The notes beneath the pieces are model-generated. The model saw only the letters and a program-made list of their open reading frames with translations, was not told the origin of the DNA and ran no database searches. DNA of 10,000 nt, from the NCBI GenBank assembly GCA_012295275.1, contig CM022666.1:5428707-5438706 (forward strand). Reading direction: 5' to 3'. A program made the position numbers and the translations under genes. The stretch comes from Chrysomallon squamiferum. Taxonomy: Eukaryota; Mollusca; Gastropoda; Neomphalida; Peltospiridae. Numbering within the stretch: the stretch's first letter is position 1; the number at the start of each line of letters is the position of its first letter. Positions 1 to 7,389 of the stretch are shown here, piece by piece.

Positions 1-744
1 GCTTTGTTCAATAAATGCGCATGCGTATTAGCAAGACTTAGGACGCGCAATAGTGTATAGTGTTTTTACTATCATTTACTATCATACTGTGCGCGCGCAC
101 ACACATATACTCTTATACATTTGTTTTTCTTTAATTTTAATCATTTTTTTTTATTATTTATTTTTTTTTTTACCATTGTTTTTAATTACTTATATTTTTG
201 CTTTTTTTTTTTTCTTCTTTTTCTTGTTGTTTTACAATTTTTATTTATTACTGATTATGAAGTAAAATTTATAGCCTGGATGGAAAGCTCAGTTCTAGAA
301 GAAAGTTATTTATTATTTCTCAGAAACCTTAATCTTAAGAAACACACTCATACACACACATTTTTAAAGCAGTCTTATGAATGGGTGCACTGTCTTGCAA
401 ATGGCGTTCGTGACCTAGTTACTGCTTTGTAATTAAAAAATGTATCGGTGTTCATATTCATTTTCAACAACAATAACAACAACAACCACAACAGCAGATC
501 TATTTATTTATATCAATAATAGTGCATTCAAACTTTCTAAATCCGTCTATTAATAATTCGGTTGACAACTTTACCTAGTGACCTGACTACTTATTTATAG
601 CTTGGGTGGAAAACCCAGTGTGTTGCAAAAATATTTTGTAATTTTGTAATTGCAAGCAAGTAACAGAAAATTATCTATTACTTGTTAGTATTCATGACTC
701 ACGGGATCCAGTGATACAAATCTGTCCTGGGCAAACTGCGTGAC
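1..744. other. Non-coding flank, low complexity
   Basis: I see no gene here. The stretch holds a short alternating purine-pyrimidine run (GCGCGCACACACA near 91-105), a strongly T-rich tract at about 121-245, CA-type runs near 342-360 and a CAA-rich run near 468-495. Open frames in the T-rich part are Phe/Leu-rich and come from base composition. A short diverged repeat pair occurs at about 267-294 and 593-620 (shared ATTTATAGC, TGG, TGGAAA and CAGT, separated by transitions). Confidence 0.6.
121..245. repeat. T-rich low-complexity tract
   Basis: Long runs of T interrupted by single A, C or G. Apparent reading frames encode Phe-rich peptides with no family signature, so this is treated as low-complexity DNA. 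Confidence 0.7.
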
Positions 745-756
745 TCAGTGCACTGC

Positions 757-2181
757 AATACAGTAATAATGTCTAATAGTACAGTAATAATGACTCATAG
801 TACAGTAGTACTGACTAATAGTACAATAATAATGCCTCATAGAACAATAATAATGTCTCATAGTACAGTAATAATGACTCATAGTACAGCAGTACTGATT
901 AATAGTACAGTAATAATGACTCATAGTACAGTAGTACTGACTAATAGTACAGTAATAATGACTCATAGTACAGTAGTACTGATTAATAGTACAGTAATAA
1001 TGACTCATAGTACAGTAGTACTGACTAATAGTACAATAATAATGCCTCATAGTACAATAATAATGCCTCATAGAACAATAATAATGTCTCATAGTACAGT
1101 AATAATGACTCATAGTACAGCAGTACTGATTAATAGTACAGTAATAATGACTCATAGTACAGTAGTACTGACTAATAGTACAGTAATAATGACTCATAGT
1201 ACAGTAGTACTGACTAATAGTACAATAATAATGCCTCATAGAACAATAATAATGTCTCATAGTACAGTAATAATGACTCATAGTACAGCAGTACTGATTA
1301 ATAGTACAGTAATAATGACTCATAGTACAGTAGTACTGACTAATAGTACAGTAATAATGACTCATAGTACAGTAGTACTGATTAATAGTACAGTAATAAT
1401 GACTCATAGTACAGTAGTACTGACTAATAGTACAATAATAATGCCTCATAGTACAATAATAATGCCTCATAGAACAATAATAATGTCTCATAGTACAGTA
1501 ATAATGACTCATAGTACAGCAGTACTGATTAATAGTACAGTAATAATGACTCATAGTACAGTAGTACTGACTAATAGTACAGTAATAATGACTCATAGTA
1601 CAGTAGTACTGATTAATAGTACAGTAATAATGACTCATAGTACAGTAGTACTGACTAATAGTACAGTAATAATGACTCATAGTACAGTAGTACTGATTAA
1701 TAGTACAGTAATAATGACTCATAGTACAGTAGTACTGACTAATAGTACAGTAATAATGACTCATAGTACAGTAGTACTGATTAATAGTACAGTAATAATG
1801 ACTCATAGTACAGTAGTACTGACTAATAGTACAGTAATAATGACTCATAGTACAGTAGTACTGATTAATAGTACAGTAATAATGACTCATAGTACAGTAG
1901 TACTGACTAATAGTACAGTAATAATGACTCATAGTACAGTAGTACTGATTAATAGTACAGTAATAATGACTCATAGTACAGTAGTACTGACTAATAGTAC
2001 AGTAATAATGACTCATAGTACAGTAGTACTGATTAATAGTACAGTAATAATGACTCATAGTACAGTAGTACTGACTAATAGTACAATAATAATGCCTCAT
2101 AGTACAATAATAATGCCTCATAGAACAATAATAATGTCTCATAGTACAGTAATAATGACTCATAGTACAGCAGTACTGATT
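757..2181. repeat. 21-bp minisatellite with higher-order structure
   Basis: About 68 head-to-tail monomers of exactly 21 bp. Two main monomer types alternate: one contains ATGACTCAT, the other contains the palindrome AGTACT followed by GACTAAT or GATTAAT, giving 42-bp and 84-bp periods. A variant block (monomers with ATGCCTCAT, then ATGTCTCAT, then the GCAGTACT form) recurs at about 821, 1031, 1220, 1430 and 2081. These spacings are 210, 189, 210 and 651 bp, all whole multiples of 21. I saw no length-changing indels. Because 21 is divisible by 3 and one frame on each strand lacks stops, both strands show a frame of over 470 codons. On plus it reads as Ser-Thr-Val-Ile-Met-Thr-His style heptads, on minus as Tyr-Tyr-Cys heptads. 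Neither resembles a known family, so I call it non-coding. Confidence 0.95.
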
Positions 2182-2359
2182 GAATGATGCTTCCTCTGCT
2201 TCGTTGTTAATTACTCTTATTCAGTTCATGTATCGCCAGCAATTATGTAATCATTTTAAATCATATTCCAATAGCATAACTAATTAGTAATGGAACAAAT
2301 ATAAAAATAAATTTAAAAAGGTTAGATATACCAACATCACAATTCACAAAAAAACACAA

Positions 2360-2404
<45 letters not shown>

Positions 2405-2567
2405 CCCCCACTGAAGACTTTAAAGAAAGATTCAAGTATGTCTAATATAAATGTTTCAGTATAATGTTAAAGTAAAAGAATCGTTTTATATATACAAGTC
2501 CATAGGTACAGTGGGCGTACAGAACATTAAATATGAACAGTTATAATTCAGGCCTCTCGTAAAAATT
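2182..2567. other. 3' flank of the TNF-like gene
   Basis: This stretch separates the minisatellite from the stop codon of the minus-strand TNF-like gene and probably holds its 3'UTR. No AATAAA or ATTAAA is visible on the minus strand. The only candidate poly(A) signal I see is the weak variant TATAAA on minus at about 2484-2489. A pure ATT run is annotated separately. Confidence 0.5.
2361..2402. repeat. (ATT)n microsatellite
   Basis: About 14 uninterrupted TTA/ATT units, ending at TATACCCC. Confidence 0.95.
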
Positions 2568-2956
2568 TTACAGCATATACAGGCCAAAGTAGGTTGTCTC
2601 AGGATCTCTCAAAATTCTGTTCACAACTGATGTTCTCACCACTACGGTGTCATTGGCTTTCAGGTAGTAAACAGCTCCAATGTAGGAAGGAACAAAACCT
2701 TCCTGGTATCTTCGTAATTTGCATGTTGACTGAGGATTTGTGTAGAGAACTTCATAATCTGGATATATTTCAATTGAGTGACACAGTCTAGCGTATTCTA
2801 GCTCTCTAATGTGGTTGGCATGGAATAAAACGTTGCTGTATATGAAGTAGTAAGCAGCTTCTTTGACTTGAATCCCGTCAGCGACAACAGCCGCAGCTCC
2901 TTTCACAAACGATCTTTTACCAGACGACGTCCATTTGATCAAAGGCTTTGGTGTGT
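2568..2956 (-). CDS. Terminal exon: TNF homology domain
   Basis: The acceptor is TTTTCAG just before 2956, preceded by a pyrimidine-rich stretch. Phase 1 entry gives a partial codon, then TPKPLIKW. The exon carries the whole jelly-roll TNF domain of about 128 residues and stops at TAA (2568-2570), directly after TYFGLYML. The two cysteines sit in the predicted C-D and E-F loops, where many TNF ligands have a disulfide. An NDT glycosylation sequon lies in the late LKANDT segment. One large exon holding nearly the whole domain is common in TNF ligand genes. The TNF assignment rests mainly on this exon. A frame starting at 2942 with TTG is the same exon read without its splice site. Confidence 0.88.
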
Positions 2957-4480
2957 CTGAAAAGTTTGTAAGAATAAATTATTTTTAAATAATATTTTTA
3001 TTTTAAATTGTCAACAGTTGTAGTTAGTATTACTAATATATTTATATAACTACTACAAACTCCTGCTATTGACTACTTTAGTACAATCATTCATACTTTT
3101 ACTACTAACGTGCTAATACTATTGTTATCACAATTTCTACTATTATTTCCTAACCACTACTAATAACTATGTGATTACTATTACAACTACTTTTACCAGA
3201 CCAACTACTACTATTACTTCTATTTTACTACTACCACATTTATTACCAAATCACCTTTTATACAGAGTATAATTACGTTGCTACTAATAGCTACTACTCT
3301 ACAACAACTACTACTACTCTACTACTACTATTACTAGTAATCTACTACTACTACTACTACTACTACTACAACTATACTACTACTTCTGCTGCTACCACTG
3401 CTACTACTACTACTTGTTTTCATACTTTTGTCATATGTTGCATTCATTTCCATTTGTAGATGAGCTGATGTCTTCGCATTGTTTTTATTATTCAGATTGT
3501 AAGCGACCTCTCTGACCTGCTTAAGGTTCTGTTCTGAAAATATATATATATATACATATAGATACAGACACATGTAGACTACTGATACATGTATAAATAT
3601 ATAGATTCATACATACATACATAGATTAGTAGACATTGTTTTTATTATCTCTGATCTGCTTAAGTTTTGGTTCTGAAACACACACACAAATATACACTTG
3701 TACATGTTTACATACATAGACTGTATACAAATATGCACATACATACAAATACATAATTATAAAAACTTTTGTGGATATTTAAATATGAGTGCCTGAATGT
3801 TTCTGTTTGTGTGTGGGTCTTTTTCTGTATGTTTGTCTGTCTGTGTTTGGGTATGTATGTGTTTATGACTTTCCTTGTGTGAGTCTGTGTTTCTGCGACT
3901 TTGTCGTTTTTATGTATGTCTGAGTGTATCTGTATATGTTAACTTACCACTTTTCTCAGATTTTGTATGACTTTCACTCAGTTTCTAAAAAGAATGTTAA
4001 TATCCAATTTGAAACTAGTCCACAATAATCAATTTTAAATGTATAAATGTTTTTCAGCACTATTAATTTCTGCTTTTCATAATTCAAATATTATTATTTC
4101 ATTATAATGTATTGTACTTTTGAATATTTTTATAAAGAATTTACCTCTTTCTTAATTTCATATCTACAGAAAAGATTTTTTTTTTTTTTTAAGTTTCTAG
4201 AATTAAATACAGAATTTACCTTTTTCATAATTTCACTGATCACTTTTTCTCCATCTCTGTAACAGCAATACGTGGTATTGTTCCTGGTTCTGGTCGTAGA
4301 TTTGTCATCACAACAATTTTCTCCTGGTTTGCATGAGATTTTCACACACAGTTCCTTGTCAAACAACAAGCTGGTTTCACTGTTCAGAAATTCGTTTAAT
4401 GTTCCAGATGCAATGAAACTGATGAGTATGAAGTTTAGTACCATAAGAGAAACGGCAAGGACTGGACGAATTGGTACCAT
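2568..4480 (-). CDS. TNF-superfamily ligand, four coding exons
   Basis: Spliced minus-strand gene predicted to encode a 264-residue TNF-type cytokine, normally a membrane-anchored or shed trimer that engages TNF receptors. Exons are 4480-4220, 3984-3948, 3533-3426 and 2956-2568. They total 795 coding bases, with phases 0, 1 and 1 matching at the three junctions. Layout: residues 7-24 are hydrophobic and follow a six-residue tail, fitting a type II signal anchor, though a cleaved signal peptide is not excluded. Residues 45-73 hold six cysteines, 88-136 are a polar stalk with one N-glycosylation site (NAT, 130), and 137-264 are the TNF domain. Domain marks are W144, the core strand YYFIYSNVLF (171-180), C194 and C214 placed like the usual TNF disulfide, YIGAVYYLKAND, and the terminal TYFGLYML. 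The start has a good context (A at -3, G at +4). Splice choices are inferred from sequence only. Exon ends at 4220 and 3426 each have a same-phase alternative. Confidence 0.75.
3030..3420. repeat. Degenerate TAC/CTA-rich trinucleotide tract
   Basis: TAC/CTA units, interrupted at first and nearly pure from about 3303 to 3375, fill much of the last intron of the TNF-like gene. On the minus strand the tract reads as AGT/GTA units and abuts the 3' end of exon 3. A further TAC-rich part at 3371-3415 encodes the apparent serine run. Confidence 0.85.
3426..3533 (-). CDS. TNF-like gene exon 3 (stalk)
   Basis: The acceptor TATTTTCAG ends at 3534, and the first codon (Glu) is split with exon 2. The 36 codons are polar and Asn/Lys/Gln-rich (EQNLKQVREVAYNLNNKNN and onward) with a NAT glycosylation site, as expected of an extracellular stalk. 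The nearest in-phase donor is GTATGA at 3425. The frame continues through a run of AGT serine codons, each of which offers another phase-1 donor (for example exon end 3414), so the exact 3' end is uncertain. A diverged duplicate of this exon lies 139 bp upstream. Confidence 0.6.
3540..3780. repeat. TA/CATA/CA microsatellite-rich intron
   Basis: Runs of TATATA (3540-3555), CATACATA (3608-3622), CACACACA (3677-3688) and related units lie between exon 3 and its decayed duplicate and beyond. No other signal was seen. Confidence 0.7.
3626..3672 (-). pseudogene. Decayed duplicate of TNF-like exon 3
   Basis: The minus strand repeats the exon 3 acceptor and start 139 bp upstream: TTTCAG, then a frame reading EPKLKQIRDNKNNVY before TAA at 3626-3628. 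True exon 3 reads EQNLKQVRE, then after a six-residue segment missing here, NKNNAK. The shared acceptor, shared phase and similar codons show a tandem exon duplication. The early stop, the lack of a strong donor and the surrounding ATAC/CA repeats suggest it is no longer used. Confidence 0.6.
3790..3940. repeat. GT/GTCT/GTAT-rich intron tract
   Basis: A GT-rich simple repeat of mixed units (GTTTGTGTGTGGG, GTCTGTCTGTG, GTATGTATGTG) directly downstream of exon 2 in gene orientation. A corresponding tract sits at the same place beside the decayed copy (about 9415-9525), so the tract predates the duplication. Confidence 0.75.
3948..3984 (-). CDS. TNF-like gene exon 2 (37-nt small exon)
   Basis: The exon is bounded by the acceptor ATTCTTTTTAG and the consensus-like donor GTG|GTAAGT. 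It enters in phase 0 and leaves in phase 1, giving KLSESHTKSEKS plus the first base of a Glu codon. This phase pattern fits the exons on both sides. The same exon is recognisable in the decayed copy at 9535-9571, where it reads KQSESHTKADKS. Conservation of its reading frame supports it as a true exon. Confidence 0.68.
4220..4480 (-). CDS. TNF-like gene exon 1 coding part (anchor and Cys cluster)
   Basis: It starts at ATG 4480 in context AAAATGG and encodes 87 residues up to a GTAAAT donor at 4219. Residues 7-24 are a hydrophobic membrane segment. They are followed by a region with cysteines at 45, 50, 56, 57, 72 and 73 (spacing C-x4-C-x5-CC-x14-CC) and an NNTT sequon. The frame stays open past this donor to a second near-identical donor context at 4145, which would add 25 residues including a lysine run encoded by fifteen A. 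The decayed paralogous copy near 9882 preserves the ATG, the RPV motif and the start of the hydrophobic segment. Confidence 0.7.
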
Positions 4481-4515
4481 TTTGTGTAATAACTTTTATT
4501 TCCTTTAGAAGTAAT
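4481..4515 (-). other. 5'UTR part of the first coding exon
   Basis: On minus, ATGTTTTACAG ends at 4516 and looks like a splice acceptor 35 bases before the ATG. This implies that at least one non-coding exon lies upstream. The same AG is kept in the copy near 9900 (TTGGCACAG). No upstream ATG is present between acceptor and start. Confidence 0.5.
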
Positions 4516-5738
4516 CTGTAAAACATGACGAAAAGAAGAAAAAAATGCTATTAGTAATAAATAATACCAAGATAAATACACACACGCGCACCCGTACACA
4601 GTCTCAGTATGCACACACCTATACTGATTCTGCCACACTCGGAGTTACTCCCCCTACTCTCGTTATCTACAGAATCGCCAAACAAAGCCTCTGATAAAAT
4701 TTCTCTGGTTTGCTCTATCATGTTTGACTGGGCAGTTGAAATGTTTGTTATGAATATTTACAATTCTAATAGCTCAGCCCTCTTGGCTCTTTTGATAAAC
4801 GTTACACTAGGATTGTTCAATGTATCTTAATCCATAATAATTTCTCCGTTTTGACTTATTTATTTTAATATCGTTATTATTTTGTTGTGTTGTGTTTTCT
4901 CAAGTGGATATAAACATAAATTAGCTGTCATTAAACTTAGAAAATACTCAATACATCTAAAGAAATAATTCCATAAGAATTTTAGAAAACGAGCCCCAAA
5001 ATTAATTATTTGAAAAATCCCGGACGAGAGCCCCAACTTTTATGTTCCTGTCACGTGGTTTACATCTTTAAACACGTTGTATGTTTTATTATGACTCAGT
5101 CTAGTGTAACAATGTGTTTTACTGGCCACCTAACAAAGAATATAAACGCTAAATTGACAGCAATCTATATAAATCAATAAGTCTATCTACTCACTAGAGA
5201 AATAAACACAACAGTAGATACGATTCACGTTAATTATTTAATTATGATATACAGGTGACTTGATAATAATACATTAAACAATCATGAAACATACGTTTAC
5301 GTAATTGTGATTAATGATACGAGTACGGTCATACGAGTACGGTCACAAATGTAAAATTAGGTATATCGTCTGGTTCTTGAAACACTTCTGTAAAAATGTT
5401 TAGCCGGATGAAAAAAAAAAAAAAAATAGCTGAGGTAATGTTCTCTTTATCCTTTCCTAAAACCTTGGCTAGTTGGTTTAGTGCAAAGTCAGAACAAATC
5501 TGTCAAAGCTTGCCAGGTCCTCATTCTACATATCCGCTCTGTTTGCTGATATTGTATCATCCTCGAAAGATCACGTCCAGGGCTGGTTTCCTCTCAGTGC
5601 CAGAAATTCAAACTACCGTGAACGTTACTGTTTATAGATCGCAGCGTGATTTTCTGTGGCTGTTATTATTCTTACCTGCCAACGCATGTGCTAGAAACTT
5701 ATCGACCTTACCGCGATGTTTTGTTTTTTCAAGTTGAT

Positions 5739-6090
5739 GTAATATCACTTAATATTATACAAGTGAAATTAGTGCGTGGAAAAATCCTAAACAGCAAAGT
5801 GAACTGGTACATTAAGGTGCCAGTGGCACGGATTCCACGTGCATTTTGTACATTTTCGATGTAATATCACTTTATATTACAGGTCGGTGTAATATCACAT
5901 AATATTATACAAGTGAAACGAGGGCCTGGAAAAATCCTATACAGCAAATTGAACTGGAAAATTAAGGTTGCACATGCATTTTGCACATTTTCGATGTAAT
6001 ATCACTTAATATTACAAGTCGGTGTAATATCACTTAATATTATATTATACACATGAAATTAGGACGTGCATAAATCCTAAACAGCATAGT
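5739..6090. repeat. Tandem repeat of ~135-150 bp with hairpin motif
   Basis: Two full units and part of a third. Landmarks repeat at 5739, 5888 and 6023: a TGTAATATCAC...ATATTA element, then GTGAAA or ATGAAA, then AAATCCTA with ACAGCA. The element occurs five times (5739, 5860, 5888, 5995, 6023). Two copies (5860-5881 approximately, 5995-6016 exactly) have arms TGTAATAT and ATATTACA around a six-base loop. Confidence 0.8.
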
Positions 6091-6267
6091 GAAATTATAA
6101 TTTTATATAAATATATATAACCTATGAAATAAGTGAAATAATCCTTTTATATAAATATGTATAATCAATGAAATAAATGAAATTATAATTTTATATAAAT
6201 ATATATTACCTATGAAATAAGTGAAATTATAATTTTATATAAATAAATATAACCTATGAAATAAGTA
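6090..6267. repeat. 44-bp AT-rich tandem repeat, four copies
   Basis: Units start near 6090, 6133, 6178 and 6221, each with GTGAAAT, TTTTATATAAAT and CCTATGAAATAA-like blocks (the second copy has ATCAATGAAATAA). The array ends next to the predicted GTAAGT donor. Confidence 0.85.
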
Positions 6268-6281
6268 AAACATTTACTTAC

Positions 6282-6328
6282 CTAAATTAGGCTCAGTCTG
6301 TGTTCATAAAGGAGTGAAGCAAGTCTAC
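6282..6328 (-). other. Predicted non-coding first exon of the TNF-like gene
   Basis: A strong donor (TTTAG|GTAAGTAAAT on minus) ends at 6282, about 45 bases downstream of the expected start of transcription set by the TATA box. If joined to the acceptor at 4515 it removes an intron of about 1.77 kb. The exon has no ATG that would need bypassing in the predicted span. Both the start base and the pairing with 4515 are inferred. Confidence 0.42.
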
Positions 6329-6351
6329 GCTCTTTGTCAGGCTTCGTTGAT

Positions 6352-6358
6352 TTTTATA
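6352..6358 (-). promoter_or_regulatory. TATA box
   Basis: GGTATAAAAATC on the minus strand, a canonical TATA element placed about 25-30 bases before a short exon with a consensus donor. It faces the TNF-like gene. Confidence 0.55.
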
Positions 6359-6415
6359 CCAGCGACTTTGAAAAGATCTTATTATATTCTTTACCAGCTC
6401 ACTCGATCATTTTTG

Positions 6416-6420
6416 ATTGG
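6416..6420 (-). promoter_or_regulatory. CCAAT box
   Basis: AGCCAATCA on the minus strand, a good NF-Y type site, lies about 58 bases upstream of the TATA box, a classical spacing. An ETS-type GGAA core on plus (AGAGGAAAT, about 6424-6432) sits beside it. Confidence 0.48.
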
Positions 6421-6429
6421 CTAAGAGGA

Positions 6430-6770
6430 AATGTCGTCTGATTTATTTAAATGTATTGCTTAATGTTTCTTCTTCTGTCGTTTTTAATTTTTCGCTATAG
6501 ATTTCGTATAGTCATTTAATATACTATGAATAATATAAGCAAAGTTATTATATTATTGTTTTTGTCTGTTTGTATTGTTCATAAATAAGCTACATATTAT
6601 AGTTGTTATTGCTATAATAGTAGTAGTAATAGTTGTAGTTGTTGTTGTAGTTGTGGTAGTAATAGTAGTAGTTGTTGTTGCGGTTGGTTTTGCGGTTATT
6701 GTTAAATAAAGAGTGCAGCGTAACTTCTAGTCCTGTGTCAACTAAGCCATAAACAACAAAATGAAAACAT
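6430..6770. other. Upstream region with TAG/GTT repeats
   Basis: No gene seen. A degenerate TAG/GTTGTAG/GTTGTTG repeat fills 6600-6695 and gives an Asn/Tyr-rich minus-strand frame that is explained by the repeat. The first 100 bases are upstream of the predicted TNF-like promoter. Confidence 0.55.
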
Positions 6771-6960
6771 GTAGTCTGTGTATCACACAGTGTAAAGTTC
6801 CAGCCCGGATTTGTCATCTTACAAGCAATCGGAATAAATAAGTGTAGTGATCAATTATTATTACAGGGCCAGGAATATAAAATGTCTCAGAAATATCTAC
6901 CTGTGACAGAAGAATCTTCTGTTTGTAAATGTTACTTGTAGCATGACTGTTGATTCAGTC
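6770..6960 (+). repeat. Diverged duplicate segment, copy 1
   Basis: Matches 7390-7560. Shared landmarks are GTGTATCACA/GTGTCACA, ATCGG(A/G)ATAAATAA, ACAGGGCCAGGAATAT, GTCTCAGAAATATCT and CATGACTGTTGATTCAGT, at an offset of about 596 bp. From an AG at 6864 a plus frame reads GQEYKMSQKYLPVTEESSVC and ends at TAG after CYL. The pattern of a Tyr, a hydrophobic pair and S-x-C resembles the D-E region of TNF domains, but this is weak. No gene structure can be built around it. Confidence 0.6.
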
Positions 6961-7325
6961 TGCCGAATAAAAAAATAAATAAAGAAATGAGTGAAATAAA
7001 GTAAAATTAAAAAAATAAAAAAATAAATGAAAATAATTATTTGAAACAAAACAAATAAGAATAAAAAATTGTAAAAAGTAAAGTAAAGTAAATAAATAAA
7101 GTAAAATATGCTGACTAAAATAAAAAATAAATAAAAATAAATAAAAATAAAAATGTGATAAAAATAAAATAAAAATACAAAATGATAAAAGTAAAGTAAA
7201 ATAAATAAATAAATACAATAAGATATATAAATATAAATTAATTAATTAAATCAATAAAATAAATAAAATAAATAGAGTAAAATAAAAATAAAAACAAACA
7301 AATAAACCATAAATAAATAAATATA

Positions 7326-7358
<33 letters not shown>

Positions 7359-7385
7359 AAAAAAAGATAAAGAAAAGAGAAACGA
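6960..7385. repeat. A-rich AAAT/AATA low-complexity tract
   Basis: Runs of AAATA, AATAAA and AAAT units over about 420 bases, including a pure AAAT stretch near 7325-7352. It lies between the two copies of the duplicated segment. Minus-strand frames are Phe/Leu/Tyr-rich artefacts. Confidence 0.9.
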
Positions 7386-7389
7386 TATA

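Larger units (their letters stand above)
4516..6281 (-). other. Predicted large first intron of the TNF-like gene
   Basis: Contents: a CA-rich run near 4575-4616 beside the acceptor; a 14-bp direct repeat (ATACGAGTACGGTC twice, 5317-5344); an A-run at 5410-5426; the approximately 150-bp palindrome-bearing repeat at 5739-6090; and the 44-bp repeat array at 6090-6267. Open frames at 4609-4830 and 5396-5737 on plus lack any recognisable domain or codon signal. I see nothing else between 4640 and 5300. Confidence 0.45.

Noticed and set aside
16-26. TGCGCATGCGT as an NRF-1 promoter site
   Set aside because: It is one base off the full palindromic consensus, with no CpG-rich promoter context or gene start nearby.
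745-2187. Two long overlapping frames (472 and 479 codons) as real genes
   Set aside because: They are fully explained by a stop-free 21-bp monomer. There is no ATG context, splice site or domain, and the plus and minus starts rely on non-ATG codons.
3334-3573. Poly-Ser/poly-Val tail as part of a single-exon protein
   Set aside because: The frame crosses a good acceptor (3534) and in-phase donors. The Ser/Val tail is intron simple repeat, and only the 3426-3533 part is taken as exon, with possible small extensions.
5396-5737. 113-codon plus-strand frame in the large intron
   Set aside because: It starts at an A-run, has no recognisable domain or splice context, and lies inside a predicted intron of the opposite strand. 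It is most likely chance.
6590-6817. 75-codon minus frame rich in Asn and Tyr
   Set aside because: The Asn/Tyr run is the translation of the TAG/GTT simple repeat, and the rest overlaps a duplicated non-coding segment.
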